Shown: positions 11,640 to 25,800 of the stretch, piece after piece
Position numbering within the stretch: position 1 is the first letter of the stretch
Layout: each line of letters begins with the position of its first letter
NCBI GenBank assembly: GCA_013407085.1
Contig: JACCGJ010003605.1
Location: forward strand, 1-64,000
Direction: 5' to 3'
Length of the DNA stretch: 64,000 nt
From: Atriophallophorus winterbourni
Taxonomy: Eukaryota; Platyhelminthes; Trematoda; Plagiorchiida; Microphallidae
Notes under the pieces: model-generated
The model's input: the letters and a program-made list of their open reading frames with translations, nothing else
Told to the model about the DNA's origin: nothing
The model's database searches: none
Position numbers and translations under genes: made by a program

Positions 11640-12900
11640 AAATGTTAACAGCACTTGCAAATTTAATCAGAACACAAAACAACTCATATTCTTGAAGCAC
11701 ATAAAGAGTTTTAAATTTACATACCAAGAGAAATGAAGCTTAAAATAGGTAAACGATTTAATCTGAGGCTAAACGTTTAATCAGAGCACAAAAACAAATG
11801 ATGTTCTTGGAGCACGTGCATATTTGAGCAAAGGAATATAGCGTAAATTTTGGCGATGAAATCAACTGAAGATACAAACTTACTCAGAGAACAAAGCAAA
11901 TGATGTTTTTGGAGCAGGCGCAGAGTTGAGCATTTGCATACCAGAAGAAATAGTGTTAACTTGGAAAAAATAGTTTGTACTCGAATTACAAGTTTATTTA
12001 TAGCCCAAAAACATCTAAGTTTTTTGTAGCACGTCGAGAGTTTAATCATTTGCATACTACGAAGAATGAAGCGTAAATTTTGGCGATGAACTCAACTGAA
12101 GGAACAAACTTACTCAAAGCACAAAAACAACTGATGGTTTTGGAGCATGCGCAGATTTGAGCATTTGCATACCAGAAGAAATAAAGTGTTAACTTTGTAA
12201 AAATAGTTTGTACTCAAGTTACACGTTTATTTATAGCACAAAAACATCTAAGTATTTTGTAGCACGTGCAGAGTTTAATCATTTGCATACTACGAAGAAT
12301 GAAGCGTAAATTTTGGCGATGAACTCAACTGAAGGAACAAACTTACTCAGAGCACAAAAACAACTGATGGTTTTGGAGCATGCGCAGAGTTGAGCATTTG
12401 CATACCAGAAGAAATAAAGTGTTAACTTAGTAAAAATAGTTTGTACTCAAGTTACACGTTTATTTATAGCACAAAAACATCTAAGTTTTTTGTAGCACGT
12501 CGAGAGTTTAATCATTTGCATACTACGAAGAAGGAAGCGTAAATTTTGGCGATGAACTCAACTGAAGGAACAAACTTACTCAAAGCACAAAAACAACTAA
12601 TGGTTTTGGAGCATGCGCAGAGTTGAGCATTTGCATACCGGAAGAAATAAAGCGTTAAATTATCCAATAGTTTGTACTCAAGTTACACGTTTATTCAGAG
12701 CACGTAACAACTAAGGTTCTCGTAGCACATGGAGAGTTTAATCATTTGCATACTACGTGGAAAGAAGCGTAAATTTTTGTGATGAACTTAACTGAAGATA
12801 CAAACTCTCACGCAGAGCACAAAAACAACTGATGATTTGGAGCCTGCGCAGAGTTGAGCATTTGCATACTGGAATAAATAAAGTGTTAACTTGAACAGTT
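11640..12900. repeat. 232-bp satellite, dimeric units
   Basis: The phrase GCGTAAATTTTGGCGATGAA recurs at about 11840, 12072, 12304 and 12537, with a degenerate copy at 12767, so the period is about 232 bp. Each unit is itself two related halves of about 116 bp. One half carries AGCACAAAAACAACTGATGG and GAGCATTTGCATACCAGAAG. The other carries AGCACAAAAACATCTAAG and ATCATTTGCATACTACGAAG. The outer copies are the most diverged. Confidence 0.9.
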
Positions 12901-12974
12901 ACCCAGAAACTGGTTTAACCGATTGCAAGCAAACCTCATTCAATTTCTTTGTCCGTTAGCCACATTATACGCTC

Positions 12975-13330
12975 CAACTCTTTTGGTATGCAAAAGTTGA
13001 ATAGTGCACTTGCTCAATGAAAAACAATTGCTTTTGTGCTCCAATAGTATGTACAAATTGAAATCACATTATTACCCTAAGTTACGCTCTGTTTCTCTTA
13101 GCATACAAATGCCGAAGTATGTAGGTACTACAAGAACCTAGGTTTATTTCGGACTCTTAAGAATTATGCAATCTTTGTTCAAATTAGTAGCCTAATTTAC
13201 GCTTCTCCTCTCTTGGTATGCAGATACTCAAATATGCACTTGCTCTAAAAACATCAGTTGTTTTGTGCTCCGCCTAAAAGTGCTAATTGAAATCAAATTA
13301 TTACCCTACCTAAAGCTCCTTTTCTCTAAG
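12975..13330. repeat. Inverted, diverged relatives of the 232-bp satellite
   Basis: This stretch contains TTGGTATGCA, GCACTTGCTC and TTTTGTGCTCC in repeated order at spacings near 120-240 bp. These read as reverse complements of the GAGCAC...GCATACCA half-unit. The array therefore continues in the opposite orientation after a switch point near 12900-12975. Confidence 0.6.
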
Positions 13331-13559
13331 TACGCTTCAAGAATATACTCTTCAAGATTGACGATTCATGACTAATGAATATATGGTTTAAAAGCTTATA
13401 GCTCTAAATACAATATGTTATTTGTATAAGGACATAAAATGATGCATTATGAGATCGATAGTATATTTGTTGGTAGAAAAATATCGTGTATGTTCTAGGT
13501 ATGATTCACATATATTTGGTAGAATGAATAATAAGTGAAGTTGCTTAATGGAGTTATAT

Positions 13560-14275
13560 AGTCGTTGCATGGTGGAACTCGTATTTTAATTTTTGCATCA
13601 CCCGCAAAAAGAACCATTCAGGCTGTGACAAGTTTCGTAAGGTCATTGATGTAAATAAAAAAGAACCGGAACAAGTACCGAACCCTGTGGGACACCACTA
13701 GTGGCTCCGTTGTCCCTAGATATCACACAATCGATATGTACTGGTAGCTTGCGATTAAGGAGGCAGTTTCTCAGCCAGATAATATGGCACCCATTATTAA
13801 CAGCCTCTTGCAGCAGGCGGAGAATTATAGAATGGCCCATGCAATCTAACGCCTCTGATATGTCCAATGAAAACGAATCAACTCAAACACCATCATCCAC
13901 TACCTGTGTCCAGTCGTTCATTTTCTCTAGTAGGTTGATCAAGCGAGAACGAGAATTCCAAAATCCATTTTGCTCTCTAGACAACAAGTGTTGCTCGAGA
14001 TGACACACGAGCTTTCACAGAAGATTCGCTCCATATTTTTTGATCACGAAAGTAAGTGTAATAGAGTGGTAATTTTCTGGGTCCGAACGAGTGCCACCTT
14101 AGTAGATGATCACTCTTTCTAAGTTAGCCGGTGCAACGCTCTCCCTCCAACAATGATTAAATATATCACAGATTGATTCACGCAATTTACTGTCACATAA
14201 CTTCAGGATTGCAGGTGTGATTCCATCGGCACCCGGGGAATGGCTACCATCAACCTGCGTAAGTGGTGCCGCGCT
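13560..14275 (-). pseudogene. CR1-type reverse transcriptase remnant
   Basis: On the minus strand from 14275 to 13640 the order is SPGADGITPAILKLC, a frame-broken ENYHSITLT block, EQNGFWNSRSRLINLLE, the motif A block LDISEALD, and SGVPQGSVLVPVLF. These are RT blocks 2 to 5 in correct order with several frameshifts and a stop. The endonuclease and the YXDD block are missing. The remnant lies about 700 bp upstream of the micro-exon gene on the opposite strand. Confidence 0.8.
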
Positions 14276-14343
14276 ATTTCAGAATTGGTACAAATATCAC
14301 TTATAATCTACGGCACAAATTGTGCTGACAATTCAGTTGGTAG

Positions 14344-14376
<33 letters not shown>

Positions 14377-14465
14377 ATATAATATATATCTATATATATA
14401 GTAATTCCTCCCTACACCAAGTTATATAACATGATCTTTATTTTATCATATATATATATATATGT
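14344..14465. repeat. AT-dinucleotide microsatellites
   Basis: Runs of TATATA lie at 14344-14400 and 14448-14462, separated by ordinary AT-rich DNA. Confidence 0.85.
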
Positions 14466-14970
14466 TTTCTTATGTGAATATCCTATGGTGTTGTACAGTT
14501 TAAAGCTTTTTTATACCATAAATTCTTGAATCTTGAAATTGGAGAGTATATAATCGTTTTTAAATAAATAAGAAAGGCTATTCGCGGAATATTAAGTTCC
14601 TATATAAGACTAACACATAAGCAGAGCTTTCAATTTTCTTTTTCTTTCCCTCTAGCGCTGCGTGTCCGCAAGTTGTTCCACATTGATTCCAATATAATGT
14701 TGTAAATGTTGAAGTATTGGCAAACAACAGTTCTTTAATTTTTGCTACCAGTTATTCAATACAGACGTTAACTATTAATTTTACTTCAATGTTTTCTGGA
14801 AAAACAAAGTATATTGAGAAACGTGATTGCAAATTTTACTTTACCGCGTTTTAAATGGTGCACACGTATATGGTTGAAAACAAAATTTTCACGGCTGTAT
14901 TTGGTCACCCCCCGCATATCAACGCACCGTTTTTCATTATTTTCCACATATTTTGCAATTTAAGGTCAAC
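14466..14970 (+). other. Upstream region of the micro-exon gene
   Basis: About 500 bp of AT-rich sequence lies between the microsatellites and the TATA box. No coding content was seen. It is the natural place for regulatory sites of the gene that begins at 15038, but I recognise no specific motif. Confidence 0.4.
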
Positions 14971-14977
14971 TGAACAG

Positions 14978-14984
14978 TATAAAA
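14978..14984 (+). promoter_or_regulatory. TATA box of the micro-exon gene
   Basis: TATAAAA lies 54 nt before the ATG at 15038. A start of transcription about 30 nt downstream, near 15008, would leave a 5' UTR of about 30 nt. Confidence 0.65.
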
Positions 14985-15037
14985 CCAGTAATAAAATCAC
15001 CCCACGTTACACTTACTATCGCAAACGTAAATTTAGC

Positions 15038-15086
15038 ATGCTTAAACTCAACATTGTATCCGTATTGTGTGCCCTAATAATTGTCG
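15038..15086 (+). CDS. MEG exon 1: start and signal peptide
   Basis: The ATG lies 54 nt after the TATA box. The exon encodes MLKLNIVSVLCALIIV plus one base of the next codon and ends at donor GTGAGT (phase 1). A basic residue followed by a hydrophobic core is typical of a signal peptide, and cleavage probably falls after the IGA encoded in exon 2. Confidence 0.85.
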
Positions 15087-16812
15087 GTGAGTGCTAGAAA
15101 TTTATAAAAAAGTGACTCCAAACATTTTGATAATAACGTTATTTTTATTTTTGCGTGTCTTACAGTCATCGGAGCACGAATAAGGTATGTGCAACTTCAA
15201 TTAATGTTCGTTTCCATAAAATTGCTGTGCTTTTCATTAATTGCAAATCCAATCGAGTTGATCTAACTCGAATGAGATTCCGCTAGAAAACATTTCGGTA
15301 TTAGATTGGTGATTTGCCAAAAATTTAAATTTGATTTCGAGATGCATGATAGTTAGATATTCATCAAAGCATTCAGTAAGAAATTTTTTCGTTTTTCATA
15401 TATAACATGAATATTGGTGTATGGAATTTAGCTAGATTTTCAATTAGGAAATTTGAACAAGCATACAATATTCCAAAACGTTTGTCACACCTGCATATGT
15501 AGGGCGACCAATGTTGGTTATATATGAAAACGGTGAATGTTACAAATGTTTAAACGAGTGATACTTGAATGCCACTGTTGCATTGGGTCCGTAAAACAGT
15601 GGCATTTAAGTATCACTTGTTTACCATTAATCCACTGTTTCAAGGCTCACTGAACCTAATCTTACTGACTCCACCTGATGACGCAAACAGTCAGAAACCG
15701 GTAGTGGAGTGTAAGTTCAGTGAATGTGAGCAACAAATAGCTTTGGGTAAAAATGTATGTTTAAGTCTGTTTCGTGTTCATCATGTGAATGAATAAAGAT
15801 ATATAAGATGAATTGTTTTCGGTAGAATGAGTATATGTTCTGATAAATCGAAAAGACGATTTTCTTGTAGTCAATAATTAGTTGGAAAATTGTGAAGAAC
15901 AAAATTGTTAAACTGCTGCAAATAAACGTTTTTCATGATGCCTTATATATTGTAACTATATTTTCGAAGATGGAGTGCAAAAACGATTGTCGGATATATT
16001 ACACTATCCGTGGTATGCATAAATCGTCAGACATGGTAATCGTATTTGCTGTACACTAATTAACACTATGTTTGATTAATAAATTTACTAATTTTTCATT
16101 TTGTTCGATTCGGCGAAAAGATTAATGAAATTTGAATATATTGTCTCTCAATTATAGACAACGTCCTCGACGTCAAGATGAGTGAGTATTCTCATATTTA
16201 GCGTACATAGGCCTTCATACTCATCAACATATTACGTTAAAATGATTTTTTCACAGAAATGAATTACGTAAAGAACTGTATGTCGTTAATTTTGTTATTT
16301 GTTTTAACAATATTCATTGAGATTCATTTTTATTCTTTTACAGTAGTGAAATATTTCCCTCAGTGCTATTCATAATAATGTTCATAATATTCATAATTCT
16401 GATTTCTCATGAGTATCAAATCCAGAGCTGCTATTGTCTGTTCTATCAAGGCCATCGCGCGTTTTACTGCGAAAAGATAAATGTTTAAAATTCATGAATG
16501 TTTATATCGGATTGTTCAAGTCTTCATATATGGTGGTGCTCACATTCAAATTATTTAAACACTACCGGTTTCTGGTTGATTGCTGTGGTCCGGTTGAGAC
16601 AGTAGGGTTAGCTTCACTGAGCCTTGACACTGTGGTATAGTGCTAAACATGAAGCTGATGAAGCATATGTTTCGAAGTAAAATTATGAAAGCCTGCCAAT
16701 CTTCATTCACTTACAAATATTTATTTCCAGTATTGAACTTCAACATGAATTGTAAGTCTGCTGTAATTTTATTTTGGTTTCAATGCTTTCTGTCTTGATG
16801 GAACTAGTTCGT

Positions 16813-16860
<48 letters not shown>

Positions 16861-19800
16861 CTATATATATATATATATACTGATCCTGACAGTCTACATT
16901 ACTTTAAACCACATATGGGCAACAAGTTTAACGTGACAATAGCATAGGGAATCTTAATGTGAGAATTCTTAGGGAATCTTATAGTTCCCCCATTTAATTT
17001 AGTACATTTATTAACAGGAGATATTCCGCTTCCGTTAACTTATCTTCTTCGTATAAAAATCTTCCTAGGATTACATTATTTCCGCTGTAGAAAACCAGTC
17101 AAGTTTTTTTCCGGGCAACAACATTATTTCGCTGTGCGAATTAAAACAAACGTTAGGCTCATTATTTCGCAAAATCTGAATGAGTACATTCGATTTGAAC
17201 AACGAAGGCCAATATGCTTTTGTTATATGGCATATGAAGCAAATTCAATATTTCGAATCAGTATTATTCCAGATTGTAAATTAATTCAGCGAAAGAATTC
17301 ATACAAAAAAATATACGAAATTTATTCGCAGTTTATGTAATAGCATGTAATGACAAAAGCACTTTTGTCGGGAAATTAATTATTAAGCTTGCAATGAAAA
17401 ATAATAAGAAATAATTCTTAGTCCTAACCTTGATAAAAGCTTCATATGCACACTGAGTAATAGTAATAAGCAAATTAGGAATGAGGATAAGATTGAGAAG
17501 GACATTGGTAATCAATGAACAGATAATGTTTCACTTTTATAAAAGTACAGTTTTTAAAATGATGTACGTTTTTATATCAAAACGATTATTCGATTCCTAC
17601 AACAATAATAAAAAATCGGAATTGTTAACATGCCAGACACAAAACCTAATCCGCTGAAATCAATATTTAAAAGAAAGTTCCCTAATTTGATGCTTCACCA
17701 CATTTTTCGTAACGAAGTCATCTTCATTTTCGCATGCTTTGTTACAAATTCCTTGTATCATATTCTTACGTTTTAATTGCAGCTTTCGAAAATGGGATGC
17801 AATGTGAGTTGCAACTAACGACTCTAAGTGAAATACCATTTGAATTATTACACATTCTATACATTATTACTTGGTAGAATAGCGTATTGTTCTGGAGCAT
17901 AATATTTTAATACTAAATGTACTGAAAGACTAAGTAGTATGAATAGATAATTTATTATTTTCGTGGCGAACATTATGTTGCATTGACCCAGAAAACGACA
18001 AAAAAAGGAGTATGATAAATAGGATAATGAATCACATAACATTTCGTTTTTCTATATCAATAATACGGCATTGATTTGAGTGCAAGCGGGGACACATTCC
18101 TCGTATTTAGTGAACACCTTGAAGTCAGAGATCTGGAGATAAATGCTTTGCAATACGATGCTATTTCCAAGATCGAAATGAATACATAAAAATCTTGATG
18201 GTTTTGCCTCTCGTCTGATCTAAATTTTAGTTTGGAAGTTAATTAATTATGTAGAATTCTATCAAATTGTATTATAATTGTACCTGAAAATAGACAGGTA
18301 GTTAGATACACCGCTTAGTGGATGGATAGATGATTACATGAAAATATACACAATAGGACTGACAAAACTCAATCAGTATATTGAATGGTATATGAAAGAT
18401 TTTTTTGTTTTTTTACAAACGTTTATATTTTCATATTGTTCCGGATATTTCATATTTCATATTTCATATTTTATATTATGAACATTTAACGTCCAAATGT
18501 TTCGGTAATAATGACATTTTAGTTAATTTCTATATCACTTGTGATTCCAGAATTAGCACTAGATAAACAATTTTTCAGTATTTGTCTAATCTGTTTTCAG
18601 GAAAGCTGAGAAGTATGAAGCGTGAGTGATTGGCAACTCTCTATTCATAATCTGTAGATATTTTCGGACCCTGTCATACCTACCAATTTGTTTTGCGAAA
18701 TCATCCCGCAACACATTGTATAGTTAATATAAATGAATTATTAAATCATACTAATGATCATTTAAAGGCATTGCACCACAAAATAGCTATAATTATCCTT
18801 TTTCCGTTCCACACACAGTAGCAAAAATTCAGATTAGTGAGTTACTATTTGAACTCTCATATTTTAACTTGGTATCAAGTGACCCATCTGACCCTCATCT
18901 GATTCTACCGCAATTGTAATCCAATATTCACCCGAATCTCGCATGTTATGACGTGGTGATAATACCAAGCATTGCACGGCTTACTATATGCTAAATCAAA
19001 AACCAGGTTGCTCTTTCCTATGTACGAGAGTAGACACTGCAAATTAACTCATGAAATCTCGCTACAACCAGCGCAATAATAACCGCCGTTCAATTGAATT
19101 CAAATTTTTATGCCACCAGATTCAAAATTTCCGTAACTTGAATTTTATATTCGAAATTGTAAAGTTGGATTGTTTAAATCAAATTATCCTCACAGAAAAA
19201 ATAATAATCTACGGAAACTTTGACACTTTAGAATAAATCTGCACCACATAAAATAATTTTGCTTTTTTGTTTATTCTATTTTAGTTTGAAGGTGGAAAAT
19301 GTGGAGTGAGTTTCATTTCTTGAAATTCAATCATACCGAAATGTTCGAATATCATGAGTTTATATTAGTCTTCTGATCAGCAGTTAAAATTTCTCTTAAT
19401 CATGGATATATGAATGAGTGCAAGAAAATATCTAATTGTACACAAATTTATCGATTCATAGCAAACTTAAGTATTTGTTGCTGAAAAGAATGTCGTGTGA
19501 TTCAAAGAAAATCTGTTTCCTATTTACAATGTTATATCGAAACCTAGTGATGTGTTCTTGATTTACATAAGTATTTCGCAAATAACGTATACTTTAATCT
19601 TTTTATCTTACAGAATAAACGAACTTTATACACGGTAACTCTATTATTCACTATATTAAAATAAGATACTTCTTTCTGGATTAGTTAATGAATACCGCAT
19701 ACATGTCACATTTCAGATTTTCTCAAAACACAACCATGTAAGTATACACACTTTCATTTGAAATTACAAAACAAAATGATGTAACAACATTTTATATATT

Positions 19801-22800
19801 TTGTCCACACTTTTGTATTCATAACACAGAAAAGAAGATAATTTGAAATTGTGAGTTTCCTAGTTGCAGTAATTCAAAATAATTGATAATGTATCTAGGT
19901 AAATGTCATGAAAATGTCTAATATTCGAAGTCGAACGCAAATCAAAAATTAATAGCAGACTTCATAAGGAAACTTAATCTAATTCCTCGTTAATTAGTTG
20001 TTGAACTATTTCAACTATATTTTGCAGAATGAAAATCCAGAAAGATTTGTGAGTATCCAATTTCATCCATCCCAATTTACGTCTCATTTGACAATTTCTG
20101 TTATGAATAACCGATAACCCATGAATAACCCACCGTACATGGTACATATAGCAAACACGTAATAATAGATCACGGGCTTATCTTCGATGTTTACGCAATA
20201 CATTTCAACAGCAAACGTCGTCAAAATAAATCAAAAACGCATTAAAATGAAATTCTTACATACATTACACAAAATGACCACACGCACAACGCGTGTGGTC
20301 ATCAGTAATTGTAAATTTGTTCGTGCCAACCTTATCCAAAAGTTTGTTAAAAGTTTGAAACTAATTATATTCTCTGGTTACAGCATGGATTTTGAAGTGA
20401 AAAAGTGAGTTCACATCGATTTAAACACGGCCAATTTACAACCCGGACTGCTCTTGCTTCAAAATAATTAACGACGCAGTGTAATTTTTGTTAATACTTA
20501 TTCGGTACTATAGGAAGGTATTTTGCGAACATAATATTTCAGTCGGTTAAATAAAATTTGACTTAAACAAAACAATCATGTCAACATGCACATCATTATG
20601 CTACGCGTCTTCTAAAATTTACAAACTGTGGTTAAAGATGTAACTAAGGTTGAATATGTAATTTGTTAGTAGTCTTGCTACAACCAGTACTTAGTACGAT
20701 TATGTCCGTAGTAACACTAGAATGTTATGAGAATCGTTAAACTTTTCCTACGTAAATCTCACGATTGACTCCTGGACAAACTGTCAAAATGCTTACATCC
20801 GGGACATGAAAGAACCAACGCATTAGGCAAATTATGAGACAATTTTGAAAACAATGATATTCGAATATTTTATTTCGTCGGTGATGTGGAAGCGGCCTTG
20901 ATTGCGCGATCAAAGCATGGAGCATACGAAACACAAGCGTAAACCATGGTCAACCATAACTGTTTTATGTATCTAGAGCAGAAAATAGTTCAATATTGAT
21001 CACTTCTCATTTGTTTTCACATAACTTTATCATTGATCAATTGAAATCTTTTTTATTTTTTATACTAGGCTGTGGAAATATTCAGAGTAAGCGTTAGTCA
21101 TTAGTTTACATTTTCTCTCTCTTTATTTTATTATATTGTATAACATGCCAGTAGTTATATTTGCACATAATAAGGTCTAATTCGTTTATTCTCGGATGTT
21201 CTGATTCCGTATACTGACTAAAATTGATTCGTATTGTGCACGCGAATTTCCGTCTAAAATGTCACTCATGACATTACAAAAAGTTCATATATCAACCCGG
21301 TTAAATTGGTGCAAGTAAAATGATGCGTACATGTAAGTCGCATGTCACTTTGTATGGAATGCGATTTCGGTACACGCCACAACATTGTGTCTGTTCCGTT
21401 TGTACTCATCATATAAAAAATACGATCAAAATCTGCATGCCGAAAAAACAGTAAACGTGTGTTAGACAAAGCGACTGTTGGGTACGTTTAGTAATACCAA
21501 TATTTTTTTAATCACAATACCATGCAATGTGTATACGAATGCGGTAAACACAGGGATTTGAACAAAATATTCATATTAGCAAGTATTCTATTATGAGCAG
21601 ATCACACTCAACAAATGCGTATTACCGCATCCACATGTGCATTGTTAGTGTACGTGAATAAACCTGTTGATTGCACTAAGCTTTCCTGATATTAGCCTCA
21701 ATTTTCTAGCTTCGAATACCAACATGTTATTTGAGAATCAGTATCCAAGCCTGTAGATAACATGAATAAACTAATACCGTTGAACCTTAGAAAGAAAATG
21801 AAGAGGTTTCAGAGTTTTATTCGACAGATCACTTTTTAACTTCTTCAACTAATACGCTAACTCAATCAACGTTAATTGCAGGCGCTCAAAGAATTTAACG
21901 ATTAGTTTTATATTTAAATGAAAATTTCTTTTATATTTTACGCAAGCTTGCCTCGTGGGTACATGTAAGATTATATTTTGATAACCTTATTTCAAATTAA
22001 ATGTTTCTTATTTTTAGAAAAAAATAGTTAAAATGATTTGTTTAAAACATTTGTTGCGAACTTTTATATAATTTGAACAATTACATAAAATTCTTCCCAT
22101 TTATCGATAAAGTATGAGCTTGACGGAAATTCGCATTACAAAATCGTATTTTTTAGGTTGAGGTAAATTTGTCTTATTAAGTGCACTTGCGCAATTGATA
22201 CCGGATATCCCGGAATCTTTTGCTTCTGCAGCGAAACTCCAGAAAATGTCATAAGCATTCGGAGTTGTGATCCGAATAAAGAGGATGACAGTTTGCTAGG
22301 AATGATAGTATTTATGGGTTTTTGCTAAGCTTCTGATTTATTGCGGACTCAACGGAAATGAACTATATACGTGTGAAATTTCGTCTTCAGATGTATTTTT
22401 ATTCATAAAAGTATTGTATTTTCATATTTTGGACAAAAGCTCACCTGGATCAATTTTCACAGTGAGACCTTAATATGAAGATCAAGCAGGATAATATTAA
22501 TTGGAATTAATAGAACACGACTTTTCTTTTACTCGATCAACTTTTCGTGAAAATATTTCAATAAAATCATAGGTTAATATTTTATAAAATTGTTTGAATC
22601 GAAAGTCTCAGCTTCACTGACGAGACAGCTTTGTTTCTGTCTACCAGCGCCAACGAAATACAACGGATGTTGTGGAGAGAATTAGCGAATGTTCAACTTG
22701 GATGATTTTCCATATCATATTGGTTTAGTGTCCATCTGAAATTTTACCGACTGGGCAAAATAAACCCAGTTTTTGATTATTTAAAAATGTGAATTATATA

Positions 22801-25800
22801 ATGAGTATTGATGGAAACATTGCTATTATTGACAATAAAAGTTTTCAGGCAATTCTACGGACGGAACTAGTAATGGATATAAAGAAATATCAGAAAATAT
22901 TATTGCAACTTTATTTTCGGAACTCCTGATTTTTAAGATTAGGTTTCGTAGCTGAATTGTGCCATGATTCACTGAATCTTTTCAATACCCAGGCATAATT
23001 TGAAGAATAGTTTCGACATACTCTAACATTACGTTCATCTTCCGGGAATAAAATGCAGTGTGTGAACAACAGATTCAATACTTCAAACCAAAAAACTGAT
23101 AATCATAAAAATATCTGAGAATGAACGTTTGTGGAACGTAGTTTTTAATACAGAGGTATACTATCTTTCAACTACTTATTTTTTCCTAATGCTTTTAGCA
23201 ATCCACCCAATGAAGTGAATATGTGAGTCAACATTATTTTCTCATTGAGTATTTACCTCACTCCCAAAATTAGCTTCATTTGAAAGTCAATTCACTAATG
23301 CTACGAACGGCTAATATTTTTTGATCAACCCATGCAAAGCATTTCAAATGGATTTTAACAACGCGATATTTTTGTGTACATACGTTTTCGACAAAATGGG
23401 ATATTTTGCATCAGTCAACAAATGTGTTGTCAATTCATGTAATTACAAGATGTAATAAATCTCAGCAGATTCTATCGGTGATATATTGGCATCAACTAAT
23501 GTCGCAATCACACACACACACACACACACCACGACTGGTCTTGTGCTGTTCACACTCCTTAGATATTGGCAGTAATATCATGATCAGCATGTGCTTGAAA
23601 CAGTGGCAGAGTGGTTAAAATTAGGGTTTTCCTTCACTTAGATGAAATGCCCTTCCAGGCTAACGAGCTCCATCTACCCGAAGCAAGCTGGTTTGCAGGA
23701 GCCAGTCACTCGCCATCGCCACTTCTCGTGTTCGTAAAAGAAGTTCCGCCTGGCTCGGGAAGCCACTCGTGAAGGCTAGTAGCTGGACTTGGTTGTAAGA
23801 GGCTATTTGAGACTTGCGACATATGGGAGCATTTTATACACAGTGGGAGCTCATCCCCACTGCGTCCGCGCATTTAACGACTGGAAGAGTGAGTTGGATA
23901 GATATAATTGTATTCACGATTGTTACTTGGAGAATTCCAGATCTTTTGACAGAGTCAAACACGATCTACTTCATCAGACTTTTAAGGGTTTAACAATCTG
24001 TGATACACTTCAATAGTGGTTGTGGTTCTAGTTGTCAAGTCACCACACAAGAGTTAGATTCAACAAAGTGCTTTCGAATAAGAATACTGCGGAGTTCCAC
24101 ACGGATCTGTGCTATTTCCGATTCATCTTCTCATATTCATAAATTATTTACCACTCTCTCATGCCGTCAAAATGTATTCCCTTCGTGGATGATGTAATGA
24201 TGTCAATGTGAATGAATTCAACAGAAGACTGTGAGAAAGAGCAAATGTTTCGACTAAACTTATCCGTTTGTGATGCTGTTAATGATATGACATTCAAAAC
24301 ACGGAAACGCAATATACGATCATTTGAGTATTGATAAGTGGAATCCTAAATAGGACAGTTCACTGCCAGAATGTAATACGACAGGCAGAATATATTGCTC
24401 TCTTCAATAAGGTATAACGAGGCGCAACAATTTTACCTATGTTTTTCGTGATTTTCCGTACACCGCAAGATTGTGACGTCTAGGTCTATGTGACATTGCC
24501 CGAATGAGGATACGGCGCTAAATTATTCTTGTCTATAGAATTGTGGCTACTGGAAGACATTCACTATGACAATTGATTCAAGAGTGTAATGGAAAAACGA
24601 CACTTCAACATACCATATTTCATTGTATTTCTAGCTTATGTATTGTTCGTCGAGTCACTGTTAACCGTACTTGCTATATTTTTCTGAAATTCATTACTCA
24701 AATATTTCGAGGTGTTGTTGTGAAGTAATAACATTTCAACATCAAATCGTTGAAAACTCGAATTCTGGAATAATGTTAACGTAAAGCTATCATTGTTCAA
24801 TAGCGGACTTTTTATACAAATGATGTGATGCTTACTAAACAAAAGTGGATCAACAAAATATCCTCATTTGCGTGACATTTCATTACATACGTCCTAGGCA
24901 CAAAGAAAATATATTCCGAAATATATTGCATGTTAAACGTTGGAGCTTTACTTTATTGACGGCCGACTTACTGTGTTTGTTACATTGAAATTCAGGGTAA
25001 ATAGACTTTGCAGTGTATTTAATATCATGTAATCGTTTGACATAGACAGAATAATAACTCAAACATACCTACAGTATTTTGCTAGCATTATTTTGCCTGA
25101 CTAATGCATTTTCGGCTATTGAATTAAAAGATTCGGTACGGGAAATGCTCTGTGAGTTCCAACATAACATTATAATCAGGATTCCGGTTAGCTATATTAC
25201 GTTTTTAAAATAAAAAAATATTTGAAATATATCATTTATCGGAGGATCAGTTAATGTTTTAATTGAGATATTTGCGTCTGTGCGAAACCACCATCAATAA
25301 TCGAGTCCAACAGAAAGAAGCAGCTCTAGCTGGCACATTCTAACATTACGAATAATTGATGTATATACAGGTGTGTACATTTATCCACTGTTTCAAGGCT
25401 CACTGAAGCTAATCATACTGTCTCCACCGGATGACGGCAAACCACCAGAAACCGGCATTGGAGTGTAATTTCGGGGGATGTGAGCAAGACATGACAATGG
25501 ATGTATATGTTTTATTGAAACCGTCTTTGACATAAATTACTGAAACCTCTTTGACGCCTAAATGCATTTATATATGTGCCATTTATTCTTAAGTTTACTG
25601 TTAAATTCCCTGATCTTGGGGATATACTATCAAACCTTTTTGAGCAGTAATGCTACATGATGCAGCGGAAATGTGAGACACTCACTATGATCGAGTGTCA
25701 AACTATATAGTGAAAAAAGTTGGCGAAGCAGACAGAATATTGCAATACGAATATTAAAGTTCGGTTTCGAATCCACTACACTTGCCCACTTTTAATAATG

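Noticed and set aside
18101..18190. Additional MEG exon at 18111 open for 26 codons
   Set aside because: The acceptor is acceptable and phase 2 is open, but no usable donor follows and the length is unlike the other exons.
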